64,000 bases of DNA. Origin: Sporomusa acidovorans (GTDB taxonomy: Bacteria; Bacillota; Negativicutes; Sporomusales; Sporomusaceae). Below, piece by piece: positions 17,543 through 25,967 of this stretch (within the stretch, counting starts at the first letter, position 1; the number at the start of each line of letters is the position of its first letter). Under the pieces are notes generated by a model. The model was given only the letters and a program-made list of their open reading frames with translations. It was not told the origin of the DNA and made no database searches. Made by a program: the position numbers and the translations under genes. Location of the stretch: NCBI RefSeq assembly GCF_900101845.1, contig NZ_FNAM01000025.1, positions 18,840 through 82,839 on the forward strand, read 5' to 3'.

Positions 17543-18730
17543 ATGCTTTCACAAAATATTTCTAGCAAACTTGCTAAATCGTCCTGGATACGGGCTATGT
17601 TTGAAGAGGGAGAAAAACTGCGAAAACGTTACGGAGCCGATAACGTATATGACTTTAGCCTGGGCAACCCGGATTATGAACCACCTACAGAAGTAAAAGG
17701 CGCCCTAAAAAAATATGCCTGCGGCAACGACTTGGGCCTTCATCGTTATATGAGCAACGCCGGCTATCCGGATGTAAGAGAGAAGATTGCCAAAAAAATG
17801 AATGAAGAGGGCAACTTATCCTTAACGTCGAATAACATCATTATGACTTCCGGAGCAGCCGGTGGACTAAATGTTGTCTTAAAAGCCATTTTAAATCCGG
17901 ACGATGAAGTTGTCGTGCTTGCGCCATTTTTCGTTGAGTATCTGTTTTATATTGAGAATCATGGTGGAAAACCTGTCACTGTCCCAACAGATGTAACTAC
18001 TTTTGAACCGTCTTTGGAAACCCTTGAACAAAGCATCACCGCAAAATGCAAGGCCATCATTATAAACTCGCCCAACAATCCGACAGGCGTAATCTACAGT
18101 GAAGAAAAATTACGCCAGCTAGCCACGCTGTTAGAAAGCAAAGAAAAACAGTTTAGTTCAAAAATTCTTGTCATATCAGATGAACCCTACAGCAAAATTG
18201 TCTACGACAATGCCAAAATTCCCAATATATTAAAGATCTTCAAACATTCCGTAATCGTAAATTCCTATAGCAAATCACTGGCTATTCCTGGCGAGCGGAT
18301 TGGCTATATCGCCGTAAATCCGGCCATTGAAAATGCTGAATTATTGATAAACGGTTTAATTTTTTCCCATCGTACACTTGGGTTCGTCAACGCTCCCGCA
18401 TTGTTTCAAAAAATTGTCGGCGATGCACTGGATGCTGCTGTCAATACGGATGAATATAAGCGAAGACGGGACTATTTGTATAACCACCTGATTGAACTTG
18501 GCTACTCCTGTGTCAAACCGCAGGGAGCCTTCTATCTTTTCCCTAAAACCTTTATTCCCGATGATATTGAGTTTACCAAGCGGGCGTTGAAGTACAATCT
18601 TTTACTAGTCCCCGGCAGCGGATTCGGCTGCCCGGGCTTCGTCCGGATTGCGTATTGCGTTGATTTTGCAACCATTAAGAACTCCATTCCGGCCTTCGAA
18701 AAATTGGCCGGCGAGTTTAGGCAAAAATAA
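17543..18730 (+). CDS. PLP-dependent class I/II aminotransferase
   Basis: A 395-residue cytosolic aminotransferase of the aspartate/aromatic fold type I. Landmarks: DFSLGNPDYEPP, the NSPNNPTGVIYS motif, the DEPYSKIVYD aspartate that holds the pyridine nitrogen, the PLP lysine in NSYSKSLAIPGERIG, and a C-terminal FVRIAYC arginine region. The start follows TTAGGAGG. It is a single gene with terminator, so the amino donor and substrate are not indicated. Confidence 0.9.
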   Translation: MLSQNISSKLAKSSWIRAMFEEGEKLRKRYGADNVYDFSLGNPDYEPPTEVKGALKKYACGNDLGLHRYMSNAGYPDVREKIAKKMNEEGNLSLTSNNIIMTSGAAGGLNVVLKAILNPDDEVVVLAPFFVEYLFYIENHGGKPVTVPTDVTTFEPSLETLEQSITAKCKAIIINSPNNPTGVIYSEEKLRQLATLLESKEKQFSSKILVISDEPYSKIVYDNAKIPNILKIFKHSVIVNSYSKSLAIPGERIGYIAVNPAIENAELLINGLIFSHRTLGFVNAPALFQKIVGDALDAAVNTDEYKRRRDYLYNHLIELGYSCVKPQGAFYLFPKTFIPDDIEFTKRALKYNLLLVPGSGFGCPGFVRIAYCVDFATIKNSIPAFEKLAGEFRQK

Positions 18731-18754
18731 ATCGACAACCGGCAATTGTGACAC

Positions 18755-18806
18755 AAAAGAACTCCGAATCACGATAATGGTGATTTTCGGAGTTCTTCTT
18801 TTATTT
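18755..18806. terminator. Terminator between convergent aminotransferase and guaD
   Basis: Stem AAGAACTCCGAA/TTCGGAGTTCTT with TCAC/GTGA extension; TTCTTTTATTT on plus and TTTTGTGT on minus strand. It can serve both convergent genes. Confidence 0.85.
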
Positions 18807-18853
18807 GCTCGCCGATCACTTCTGCACATGGTTAATCTTATTGTTGGGATATC

Positions 18854-20143
18854 CTAGAACTGAGGCTGTTCCATTTTTTTGCCGGCTACATATCTGGCAA
18901 CAATATTGTGATAATCACCAATATAAATAAACCGGCTCAACCGTTCTGCCAGTGAATATCTGTTGATGGTTGAAACATTCAGACCGGTATCGTCAATCAC
19001 TAACGCATCAAATTCATAGCCTTCTTCAAAACTGCCAACCTTGCCAAAGAAACTTCCTCCCCCTTTTGTTGCCATAAAAAAGACTTCCGGAATAGTAAAA
19101 AAGGGAGCTTTTTTATCGCTTGCCAGCCATTTCAATTTAGAAACTTGTACGGCAGCCGCCATGACTTTGGCAATAGATATTTCATGCCCGCCGGCTATGT
19201 CAGATCCCAAACCTACGGCCACTCCCAAATCAATCAGTTTCCTGACAGGCGCTATCCCGCTGGCTAAGTTATTGTTTGAGTAAGGACAGTGGGCAACCGT
19301 CACTTTGTTTTTTGCCATTAACTCAATTTCCGCAGCATCATTATAGATACAATGAGCCATAATTGTGGGCTGTTGCCCAAACAGGCCGAATTTCTGATAC
19401 ACGTTCGCATAATTTAGGCAATCAGGGTGCAGTTCTTTTACCCAGGCAATTTCTCCGGTATTTTCCGATAAATGCGATTGGACGGGCAAATTATACTTGC
19501 CGGCAAGCCTTGCTAAACCGCTCATTAAATCCCCTGTGCAGCTAGGTACAAACCTCGGCGTTATAATTGGCTTCACCAGTCCATACCTGTCAATTGTATT
19601 TTTTATAAAATCCTCCGTATCGGCAAGTGACTGCTCTGTTGTCTCCAGTAAACTGTCAGAAGAATTCCTGTCCATATTGACTTTACCGACATAGCCGCCA
19701 AGACCGGCCAGGGCAAGCATCTCCATTAAATGGGCTGTTGCTTCTTTATGAATCGTGCCAAACAGGGCCACGCGGGTTGTCCCCCACTTCCAGAGCTCAG
19801 TTACCACCTGTTTATAAATTTCTGCTGCATAAGCATTATCTTTGAATTTTGCTTCTTCCGGGAAAGTGTACTGTTCCAGCCAGGGCAGCAATTCCAGATC
19901 AAGCCCCAGCCCCCTGTTGGCAAACTGCGGTGCATGAAAATGCAAATCGACAAATCCGGGAATAATTAAGGCGTCCCCATAATCTGTTATAGCCAGATTG
20001 TTGTATTGCGCCGGCAGTTCGCGATAGGTCCCCTTAATCTTTTTCCCTTCAATAATCACATAGCTATTTGCTAAAGTTTCCAGCTGTCCAAAGCTTGGGG
20101 CAAATACCATATTTCCTTTTATGATTTTTAAGTGATTTTCCAT
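18854..20143 (-). CDS. guaD: Guanine deaminase
   Basis: Amidohydrolase-fold zinc enzyme hydrolysing guanine to xanthine and ammonia. Visible: the N-terminal metal motif PGFVDLHFHAPQFANRG (HxHxPQ is typical of guanine deaminase), the SHLSENTGEI segment, the HCIYN histidine and the GSDIAGGHE aspartate. It has 429 residues, normal length, and starts after GGAGGGG. It is last in the group riboswitch-permease-guaD; a repeat at 20189-20261 lies between it and the permease. It feeds xanthine into the purine pathway. Confidence 0.93.
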   Translation of the reverse strand: MENHLKIIKGNMVFAPSFGQLETLANSYVIIEGKKIKGTYRELPAQYNNLAITDYGDALIIPGFVDLHFHAPQFANRGLGLDLELLPWLEQYTFPEEAKFKDNAYAAEIYKQVVTELWKWGTTRVALFGTIHKEATAHLMEMLALAGLGGYVGKVNMDRNSSDSLLETTEQSLADTEDFIKNTIDRYGLVKPIITPRFVPSCTGDLMSGLARLAGKYNLPVQSHLSENTGEIAWVKELHPDCLNYANVYQKFGLFGQQPTIMAHCIYNDAAEIELMAKNKVTVAHCPYSNNNLASGIAPVRKLIDLGVAVGLGSDIAGGHEISIAKVMAAAVQVSKLKWLASDKKAPFFTIPEVFFMATKGGGSFFGKVGSFEEGYEFDALVIDDTGLNVSTINRYSLAERLSRFIYIGDYHNIVARYVAGKKMEQPQF

Positions 20144-20188
20144 AATCCGATCCCCTCCATAGCATACAGTTCAGACAATTGCCATTTG

Positions 20189-20261
20189 CTACATACAACG
20201 TGCGAGTTTTGCAGGCGGGTGGTGTGTTGGCCTGCAAACTTCTTTAATGCGGAATATATAG
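20189..20261. repeat. Palindromic intergenic repeat, copy 1 (73 bp)
   Basis: Left end CTACATACAACGTGC, centre with GCAGGCGGGTGG, right end GCGGAATATATAG; it abuts the stop codon of the permease at 20262. It shares ends and core with copies at 24462 and 59012. Confidence 0.75.
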
Positions 20262-21611
20262 TTATTTCATATAGAGATGAATGGCAAATACAATTGATAA
20301 AACATACATTAAAGGATGTATTTCCTTTGTCCTGCCGGCAACCATTTTGAGCAGCGTAAACGCAATGAAACCGAACGCCATCCCTTCCACAATACTACAG
20401 GTTAACGGCATTAAAATAATTGTTAAAAACGCCGGCAGGCCGTTAGTAAAATCAGTAAAATCAAGATGCACAATCTCGCTGATCATTAAAGCGCCTAAAA
20501 TAATGAGAACAGGCGCTGTGGCCGCTCCGGGAACCAAACCAGCCAATGGCGTTAGAAATAAAGTTGCTAAGAATAACATGCCTGTCGTAACTGAGGTTAA
20601 TCCGGTTTTACCGCCTTCAGCAACACCAACCGCACTTTCTAAATAAGAAGTAACTGTACAGGAACCAAAAAAACCGCCAATCATTGTGGCCGCAGAGCCG
20701 GCCAGCAATGCTTTGTTAATATCCGGCAAATTATTATTTTCATCAAGCAACCCCGCCTTGCCGGAAACCGCAATTAAAGTGCCGATATTATCAAATAAAT
20801 CAACAATGGTAATGGTAAAAATAATAGACACCAGACCATAGCCGACTGCAGCTACAACATCCAGTTGGCCAATAGTAGCAACCGGCATGGGTGGAACGAA
20901 AGCAATTATGTCACTCATAGTTGCCGGCACCTTCGTAACTCCCATAAACATACCAATAACAGTTGTAGACAAAATTCCCAGTAAGAAAGCACCTTTTATA
21001 TTTTTGGCCAAAAGCAAACTGGTTATAACTAGCCCAATTATAGCTAATATCACATTGGGCTGCTTTAAACTGCCTAACGTTACAATCGTACCCGATGCGG
21101 ATACGATTATGCCTGCACCTTTAAAGCCAATGAAGGCGATAAACAACCCCAGACCTACGCCAATAGCTGATTTTAAAAGCGCCGGAATCGCTTCGATCAC
21201 GGCCTTTGTTATATTAGTAATCGCCAAAATAAAAAACAGAACTCCCGAAATAAACACCGCACCTAAGGCAGTTTGCCAGCTTAAGCCCATACTGCCAACC
21301 ATAATAAAAGTAAAAACAGCACCAAGTCCCAAACCTGAACCCATAGCAATAGGTAAATTAGCATAGATCCCCATAAGCAACGTTGCTATCGCCGTGGAAA
21401 TAATGGTCGCCGCCGTAGCGCTTGCCGGTGGTATTCCGGCTGCAATTAAAAACTGACCGGGAATGACAAAAATCAAATACGACATGGCAATAAAGGTAGT
21501 TAAGCCTGCCATAACTTCTGTCCGCAGATTGGTCTTTCTTTGGGATAATTTGAAATACCGGTCTAAAAATCCTTCTTCACAATAATTTTTTTGAATCTCT
21601 GCTTCTAACAT
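20262..21611 (-). CDS. NCS2 (AzgA-type) purine permease under a purine aptamer
   Basis: A 449-residue proton-purine symporter with 12-14 membrane helices, of the adenine/guanine/hypoxanthine (AzgA/PbuG-like) branch: FKLSQRKTNLRTEVMAGL at the start, the GSGLGLGAVF and TSYLESAVGVAEGGKTG motifs in the pore helices. The start follows AAAAGGAG. Transcription must pass the guanine-type aptamer and its terminator, so the gene is controlled by purine level. Guanine or hypoxanthine is the likeliest substrate, given the aptamer and guaD downstream. Confidence 0.92.
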   Translation of the reverse strand: MLEAEIQKNYCEEGFLDRYFKLSQRKTNLRTEVMAGLTTFIAMSYLIFVIPGQFLIAAGIPPASATAATIISTAIATLLMGIYANLPIAMGSGLGLGAVFTFIMVGSMGLSWQTALGAVFISGVLFFILAITNITKAVIEAIPALLKSAIGVGLGLFIAFIGFKGAGIIVSASGTIVTLGSLKQPNVILAIIGLVITSLLLAKNIKGAFLLGILSTTVIGMFMGVTKVPATMSDIIAFVPPMPVATIGQLDVVAAVGYGLVSIIFTITIVDLFDNIGTLIAVSGKAGLLDENNNLPDINKALLAGSAATMIGGFFGSCTVTSYLESAVGVAEGGKTGLTSVTTGMLFLATLFLTPLAGLVPGAATAPVLIILGALMISEIVHLDFTDFTNGLPAFLTIILMPLTCSIVEGMAFGFIAFTLLKMVAGRTKEIHPLMYVLSIVFAIHLYMK

Positions 21612-21652
21612 TACAGCACTCTCCTTTTAGGTATTTTTTACATTCTGTTAGA

Positions 21653-21713
21653 ACTAAAAAAACCTGACTATAAAAATAGGCGCAAAGAGAGCCTATTCTT
21701 ATAGTCAGGTTAT
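21653..21713 (-). terminator. Riboswitch terminator, exclusive with the aptamer
   Basis: A stem of about 21 bp with one G-U pair and a 9-base loop, then seven T residues on the minus strand. Its 5' arm reuses the aptamer P3 3' strand (AACCT), J3/1 (GAC) and P1 3' strand (TATAAGAATA). Confidence 0.92.
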
Positions 21714-21771
21714 TTACGGCAACCTGGTAGAAACAGTTGACCCCTATTGTCAACGATATACAAGAATATTG
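21692..21771 (-). ncRNA. Purine riboswitch aptamer, guanine type, predicted ON
   Basis: On the minus strand: P1 TATTCTTGTA/TATAAGAATA, P2 GTTGAC/GTCAAC with loop AATAGGG, J2/3 GTTTCTACC, P3 AGGTTG/TAACCT with the consensus loop CCGTAAA, and J3/1 GACTAT. The base that selects the ligand is C (GACTAT), which indicates guanine or hypoxanthine; adenine aptamers have U here. It starts 23 bases after the xdhC stop and ends 81 bases before the permease start. No promoter is seen directly before it, so it may act on read-through from hydA-xdhC. Confidence 0.93.
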
Positions 21772-21793
21772 CGAATCTTGATGAAACACTTAT

Positions 21794-22846
21794 TTAAAAT
21801 TTTCCATTTTCCCGTGCCGCTCTGGCTTTAATTAATTCGGCGACAATGCTTACTGCAATTTCTTCCGGGGTTTCGGCCTGAATAGCAAGACCAATCGGTG
21901 AATGAACCCGCGCTATATTGTCAGGACTTACCCCCTTTTCCTGTAATGTTTTAAATACCAAATCTCTTTTTCTTTTGCTGCCGATCATACCAATATAGGC
22001 AGCGTCTGTCTGCAACGCCTGCTCTAATACAATAAGATCGGCAAGATGCCCTCTGGTCACAATAACAAGATAGCTGTCCTGGGTTACCGCTAATTTCGGC
22101 ATACAGGCAAAATTATCAACAACAACTACTTCCGCCTGGGGAAACCTTTCTCGATTGGCAAAAGCCGCCCGGTCGTCAATAACCACCGTGATAAAGCCTA
22201 CCATGTCTGTCAGTCTGGCGATTTGCTGCGAAACATGACCTGCTCCAAACAAGTACACCACACCGGTAGGCCGGATAGGCTCAACAATAAAGCTTCTATT
22301 ACCTTTAGTTTCAGCATGAATAGAAATTTTGGCAGGACCGGCAGACAGTTTTTCCATAAACGCCGGTTCACACTGAAAATTACCAATGACGGCGCCATCC
22401 CTCATAACCAAACATTGCTGTCTGCGCAGCTTTTTCTCACCCTCATAGGCTATTTCGGTAACCAGCCAAGCCTTTTCCGCCTTACGAATGGCAGCAGCAA
22501 TGGCTTCATAAACCTGCCGGTTACCAACATCTGCCGCATCAAGATAATCAAGTAGAATTTTTCCTGACCCGCCACAGATCATGCCGGTTCCGGCAGCATC
22601 CGAGTTTGTCAAATCAAAGGCGTATATCAACGATTGGCGATTTGTCCAAACTTTTTTGGCAAGTTCCATTGTGTCCGCTTCCACGCGTCCCCCGCCGATG
22701 GTTCCCATAATGGAACCATCGGCACGGATAATCATTTTGGCACCGGCTGAACGCGGCGCTGATCCGGAACTTTGAAAGATAGTAGCCAGAACAATGCTTT
22801 CCCCTGCTGCAAGTAATTGAACTACGCTTTGATAAAGATTTTTCAC
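21794..22846 (-). CDS. xdhC: XdhC/CoxI family molybdenum hydroxylase accessory protein
   Basis: Sulfurates or inserts the molybdopterin cofactor of xanthine dehydrogenases. The N-terminal XdhC_CoxI domain shows GSAPRSAGAKM and GTIGGGRVEADT; the C-terminal Rossmann domain shows LFGAGHVSQQIA and IGMIGSKRKRD. It has 350 residues and starts at a GTG six bases after GGGGGGAG. It is 80 bases after hydA, and its stop lies 23 bases before the riboswitch. It probably matures one or both molybdenum hydroxylases encoded in this window. Confidence 0.92.
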   Translation of the reverse strand: MKNLYQSVVQLLAAGESIVLATIFQSSGSAPRSAGAKMIIRADGSIMGTIGGGRVEADTMELAKKVWTNRQSLIYAFDLTNSDAAGTGMICGGSGKILLDYLDAADVGNRQVYEAIAAAIRKAEKAWLVTEIAYEGEKKLRRQQCLVMRDGAVIGNFQCEPAFMEKLSAGPAKISIHAETKGNRSFIVEPIRPTGVVYLFGAGHVSQQIARLTDMVGFITVVIDDRAAFANRERFPQAEVVVVDNFACMPKLAVTQDSYLVIVTRGHLADLIVLEQALQTDAAYIGMIGSKRKRDLVFKTLQEKGVSPDNIARVHSPIGLAIQAETPEEIAVSIVAELIKARAARENGKF

Positions 22847-22926
22847 CTATCTCCCCCCAGTTTTGGGCAATTTCATCGCTGCATATAGTGTGCTGCTGGG
22901 AAAATCATCCTCTGCCAAAATAGCAG

Positions 22927-24324
22927 CTATTCACTATACGCCTTCATACAGAAGGGCTTACGCCGGACAAACTGTCCTTGAGGGGATGCTGTACACAGCT
23001 TTCCGTCTCTTACGACGTGCCGGCCTCTGAGAAAAACGTGAATAGCCTGTCCCTGCTGCTCCATGCCTTCATAAGCACTATAATCTACATTATGAGCATG
23101 ACTTACGGCACCAAGAGTAACCTGCCGCCGCTCATCCCAAATCACCAAATCGGCATCGCTGCCTGGCGCTATCGTCCCTTTTTTGGGGAAGAGCCCAAAC
23201 AATTTTGCCGGCTGGGTTGCTACTTTGTCAACAAATTGGGTAAGACTAATCTTCCTGGTCTTAACACCGTAGGTATATAAAAGTCCTAACCGATGCTCTA
23301 CGCCGGGAGCACCATTAGGTATCTTACTAAAATCGTCACACCCCGTTTCTTTTTGTCCATGATAGTTAAAGGAGCAATGGTCGGTGGCAACCGTATCCAA
23401 AATATCGGTTTTCAAGCCGTTCCACAAATACTCCTGGTGTTCCCTGGCCCGCAGCGGGGGCGACATCACGTATTTTGCACAATTAAATGTAGTGTCCTGA
23501 TACACACTGTCATCCAGCACCAGGTATTGCGGACAGGTTTCAGCCCATATCCGGACGCCCCGGGCCTTGGCCTGAGCTACCGTCTCCAAAGCTTCCCGGC
23601 AGCTTAAATGGACAACCAGCACGGGAGCACCCGTAACCTCAGCCAGTGCCGCCAGCCTGTTAACCGCTTCCTGTTCAACCCGCGGCGGCCGGGTTAGGTA
23701 ATGATAAGCCGGCGCCATTTTACCCTGACGGCGAAACTGCCTGATCAAATTATCAATAATATCGCCATTTTCGCAGTGAACGCAGGTTAGCATTCCATTG
23801 TCCCGGCTGCGCTCCAACACTTGAAATAAGGCGCTGTCGTCAACCTGCATGATGTGTTTATAGGCCATATATAGCTTTACCGAGGATACGCCGGCTTCCC
23901 GGCTGAGCCAGGGGATTTCGCCGGCAACGTTCTCATTCCAGTCGGTAATTGCCATATGAAAGCCATAGTCACAATAACATTTGCCTTCGGCCCGCCGATG
24001 CCAGTTTGCCAGCCCTTGCTGCAGGGATTCACCGCTAAACTGGGTGGCATAATCAATAATTGTCGTCGTACCGCCAAGAATGGCCGCCCGGGTGCCACTT
24101 AAAAAATCATCGGCTGTTGCCATACTGCCAACCGGCAAGTCAAAATGAGTATGGGCATCAATCCCACCCGGGAAAATATAACAACCGTCGGCCATAAGCA
24201 CGGTATCGCCGCTCTGCATGACTCCGTCACCAACGGCAGCAATTGTCTCCCCCTGAATACGAACATCGGCCTGATAGCAATTATTTTCTGTCACTATCGT
24301 CCCGCCACGCACAACAATTCCCAT
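22927..24324 (-). CDS. hydA: Dihydropyrimidinase (hydantoinase)
   Basis: Zinc cyclic-amidohydrolase that opens hydantoin-like or dihydropyrimidine rings. The HTHFDLP metal motif, the carboxylated lysine in SVKLYMAYK, and the later HCENG and DHCSFN motifs are visible. It has 465 residues and begins after GGGGGTG at the ATG at 24324 (an earlier in-frame start at 24348 lacks a site). In the yge/ygf urate pathway a HydA-like enzyme opens a ring intermediate, and I assign that role by context. A pyrimidine-degrading role is the alternative. Confidence 0.9.
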   Translation of the reverse strand: MGIVVRGGTIVTENNCYQADVRIQGETIAAVGDGVMQSGDTVLMADGCYIFPGGIDAHTHFDLPVGSMATADDFLSGTRAAILGGTTTIIDYATQFSGESLQQGLANWHRRAEGKCYCDYGFHMAITDWNENVAGEIPWLSREAGVSSVKLYMAYKHIMQVDDSALFQVLERSRDNGMLTCVHCENGDIIDNLIRQFRRQGKMAPAYHYLTRPPRVEQEAVNRLAALAEVTGAPVLVVHLSCREALETVAQAKARGVRIWAETCPQYLVLDDSVYQDTTFNCAKYVMSPPLRAREHQEYLWNGLKTDILDTVATDHCSFNYHGQKETGCDDFSKIPNGAPGVEHRLGLLYTYGVKTRKISLTQFVDKVATQPAKLFGLFPKKGTIAPGSDADLVIWDERRQVTLGAVSHAHNVDYSAYEGMEQQGQAIHVFLRGRHVVRDGKLCTASPQGQFVRRKPFCMKAYSE

Positions 24325-24461
24325 AAAAGCACCCCCTGTCGTGTGCAAACCAATACCTTAACCTCCCTTTTTATCCGGAAGTTTCGGCCCTATATTCATA
24401 ATAACCACAAATTCCCGCAATTTATTCTAAATCCTGCCGGATAACGGGTAAAATAGATAAA

Positions 24462-24595
24462 CTATATACAACGTGCTAAAGAATTTTGCAGGCGGGTGGT
24501 GTATTGGCAAAAGCGGAAGTCAAACGCCAGTGGTGGAGCGTTGTCAATACATCACCCGCCTGTGCCTGCAAATTTCTTTAATGCGGAATATATAC
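24462..24595. repeat. Palindromic intergenic repeat, copy 2 with inner hairpin (134 bp)
   Basis: Ends CTATATACAACGTGC and GCGGAATATATAC; the arms GCAGGCGGGTGGTGTATTG and its mirrored ATACATCACCCGCCTG flank an inner stretch (24511-24545) that is missing from copies 1 and 3. It ends at the stop codon of the next permease gene. Confidence 0.8.
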
Positions 24596-24596
24596 C

Positions 24597-25931
24597 TTAC
24601 ATGGCGACATCTTTTTTCTCTGTTACGTCCTGTGTTGCCGCTTTACCGTTTAACAACAGATTTAAGAGAATCGCAGCCAAGCTGCCGGCGGTAATACCGC
24701 TATGCAAAATAACCTGCAGCCAGTTGGGAAAGCCATGATAAAAGTTCGGTACGGCTAAGGTAATCATACCAATACCGATGCTAACCCCAACCACCAAAAT
24801 ATTATGGGTTCCTTCAAAGCTGACTTTGGACAGGGTCTTAATGCCGCTGGCAGCTACCATGCCAAACATAACAATGCCCGCCCCGCCTAATACCGGATGA
24901 GGTATAGCCGCAATCACCGCCGCCAGTTTGGGAATCAACCCCAGAACAATTAAAATAACGCCGGCGGCAGCCACCACAAAGCGGCTTCTTACCCTGGTCA
25001 AGCCTACCAGGCCTACATTTTGAGCAAAAGCCGTATAGGGGAAACTATTTAAAATACCGCCCAGAACGGTGGAAAAGCCATCGGCCCGCAACCCTCTGGC
25101 CAAGTCCTCTTTATGAATCGGTTTTTCGATAATTTCACCGATAGCAATACAGTCCCCGGTTGTTTCTGTCATAACAACAAGCATAACCAGCACCATCGCA
25201 ACAATAGAAGCAATATCAAAAGTCGGGAAACCAAACCAGAAAGGTGTAGTAATACCAATCCAGCCGGCAGTGCCTACCTGGCTGAAATTAACCATTCCCA
25301 AAGGAATTGCAATGATTGTGCCGCTGATCAGTCCCAACAGCACGGCAATATTACTCCAAAAGCCGGTAAAGCACTTATAAAAAAACAGCACCAGTATCAG
25401 AACGACAAACGCCAGAGCAATATATTCGGGACTGGCAAAATCCTTGGCAGTCGGATTACCGCCTGCCGCCCACATAACAGCGACCGGCATCAAAGTTACG
25501 CCAATAATGGTGATAATGCTGCCGGTAACAACCGGTGGAAAAAATCGAATCAGCTTGCTGAAATAAGGAGCTGCCAAGTATGTTACCAGCCCGGCAATAA
25601 TGATGGCTCCGTAAATGGCCGTCATGCCGTTGGTTTTGCCAATAATAATCATGGGTGTAACGGCGGCAAAAGTAACACCCTGGATCAGGGGGATCCGAAT
25701 GCCCATATTGCCAAAGCCCAACGTCTGAATCAATGTAGCGATGCCGCAGGTAAACAAATCGGCGTTAATCAAAAAAATCAATTGTTCCCTGGTTAGGCCG
25801 ATGGCATTGGCAATAATCAGCGGAACGGCAACCGCACCGGCATACATCGCCAAAACATGCTGCAAACCATACACAAACAACTGTCCCAGGGGTAGCATTT
25901 CATCCACCGGATGACGCGTATTCTCTGTCAT
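24597..25931 (-). CDS. NCS2 xanthine/uracil permease
   Basis: A 444-residue nucleobase-cation symporter of the xanthine-uracil (PbuX/UraA-like) branch, distinct from the two AzgA-type permeases here. N-terminal GLQHVLAMYAGAVAVPLI, the QNVGLVGLTRVRSR signature and 14 hydrophobic helices are seen. It starts after CGAGGTGA. It is 36 bases after adenine deaminase, in one operon. Xanthine or urate is the likely substrate in this setting; uric acid cannot be told apart from xanthine by sequence alone. Confidence 0.92.
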   Translation of the reverse strand: MTENTRHPVDEMLPLGQLFVYGLQHVLAMYAGAVAVPLIIANAIGLTREQLIFLINADLFTCGIATLIQTLGFGNMGIRIPLIQGVTFAAVTPMIIIGKTNGMTAIYGAIIIAGLVTYLAAPYFSKLIRFFPPVVTGSIITIIGVTLMPVAVMWAAGGNPTAKDFASPEYIALAFVVLILVLFFYKCFTGFWSNIAVLLGLISGTIIAIPLGMVNFSQVGTAGWIGITTPFWFGFPTFDIASIVAMVLVMLVVMTETTGDCIAIGEIIEKPIHKEDLARGLRADGFSTVLGGILNSFPYTAFAQNVGLVGLTRVRSRFVVAAAGVILIVLGLIPKLAAVIAAIPHPVLGGAGIVMFGMVAASGIKTLSKVSFEGTHNILVVGVSIGIGMITLAVPNFYHGFPNWLQVILHSGITAGSLAAILLNLLLNGKAATQDVTEKKDVAM

Positions 25932-25967
25932 TTACTATCACCTCGTTTATATTTCCATTGCGTTTTC

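Noticed and set aside
21577..21789. A 70-codon minus-strand frame over the xdhC-permease spacer
   Set aside because: It lies on the purine aptamer and its terminator; structure explains the conservation better than coding.
24473..24738. Short plus-strand frames across the 24462 repeat
   Set aside because: They overlap the repeat and the antisense of the permease end and have no ribosome sites.
25113..25796. A 227-codon plus-strand frame opposite the xanthine permease
   Set aside because: Antisense shadow of a well-supported permease gene, with Asn/Gly-rich low-complexity composition and no family match.
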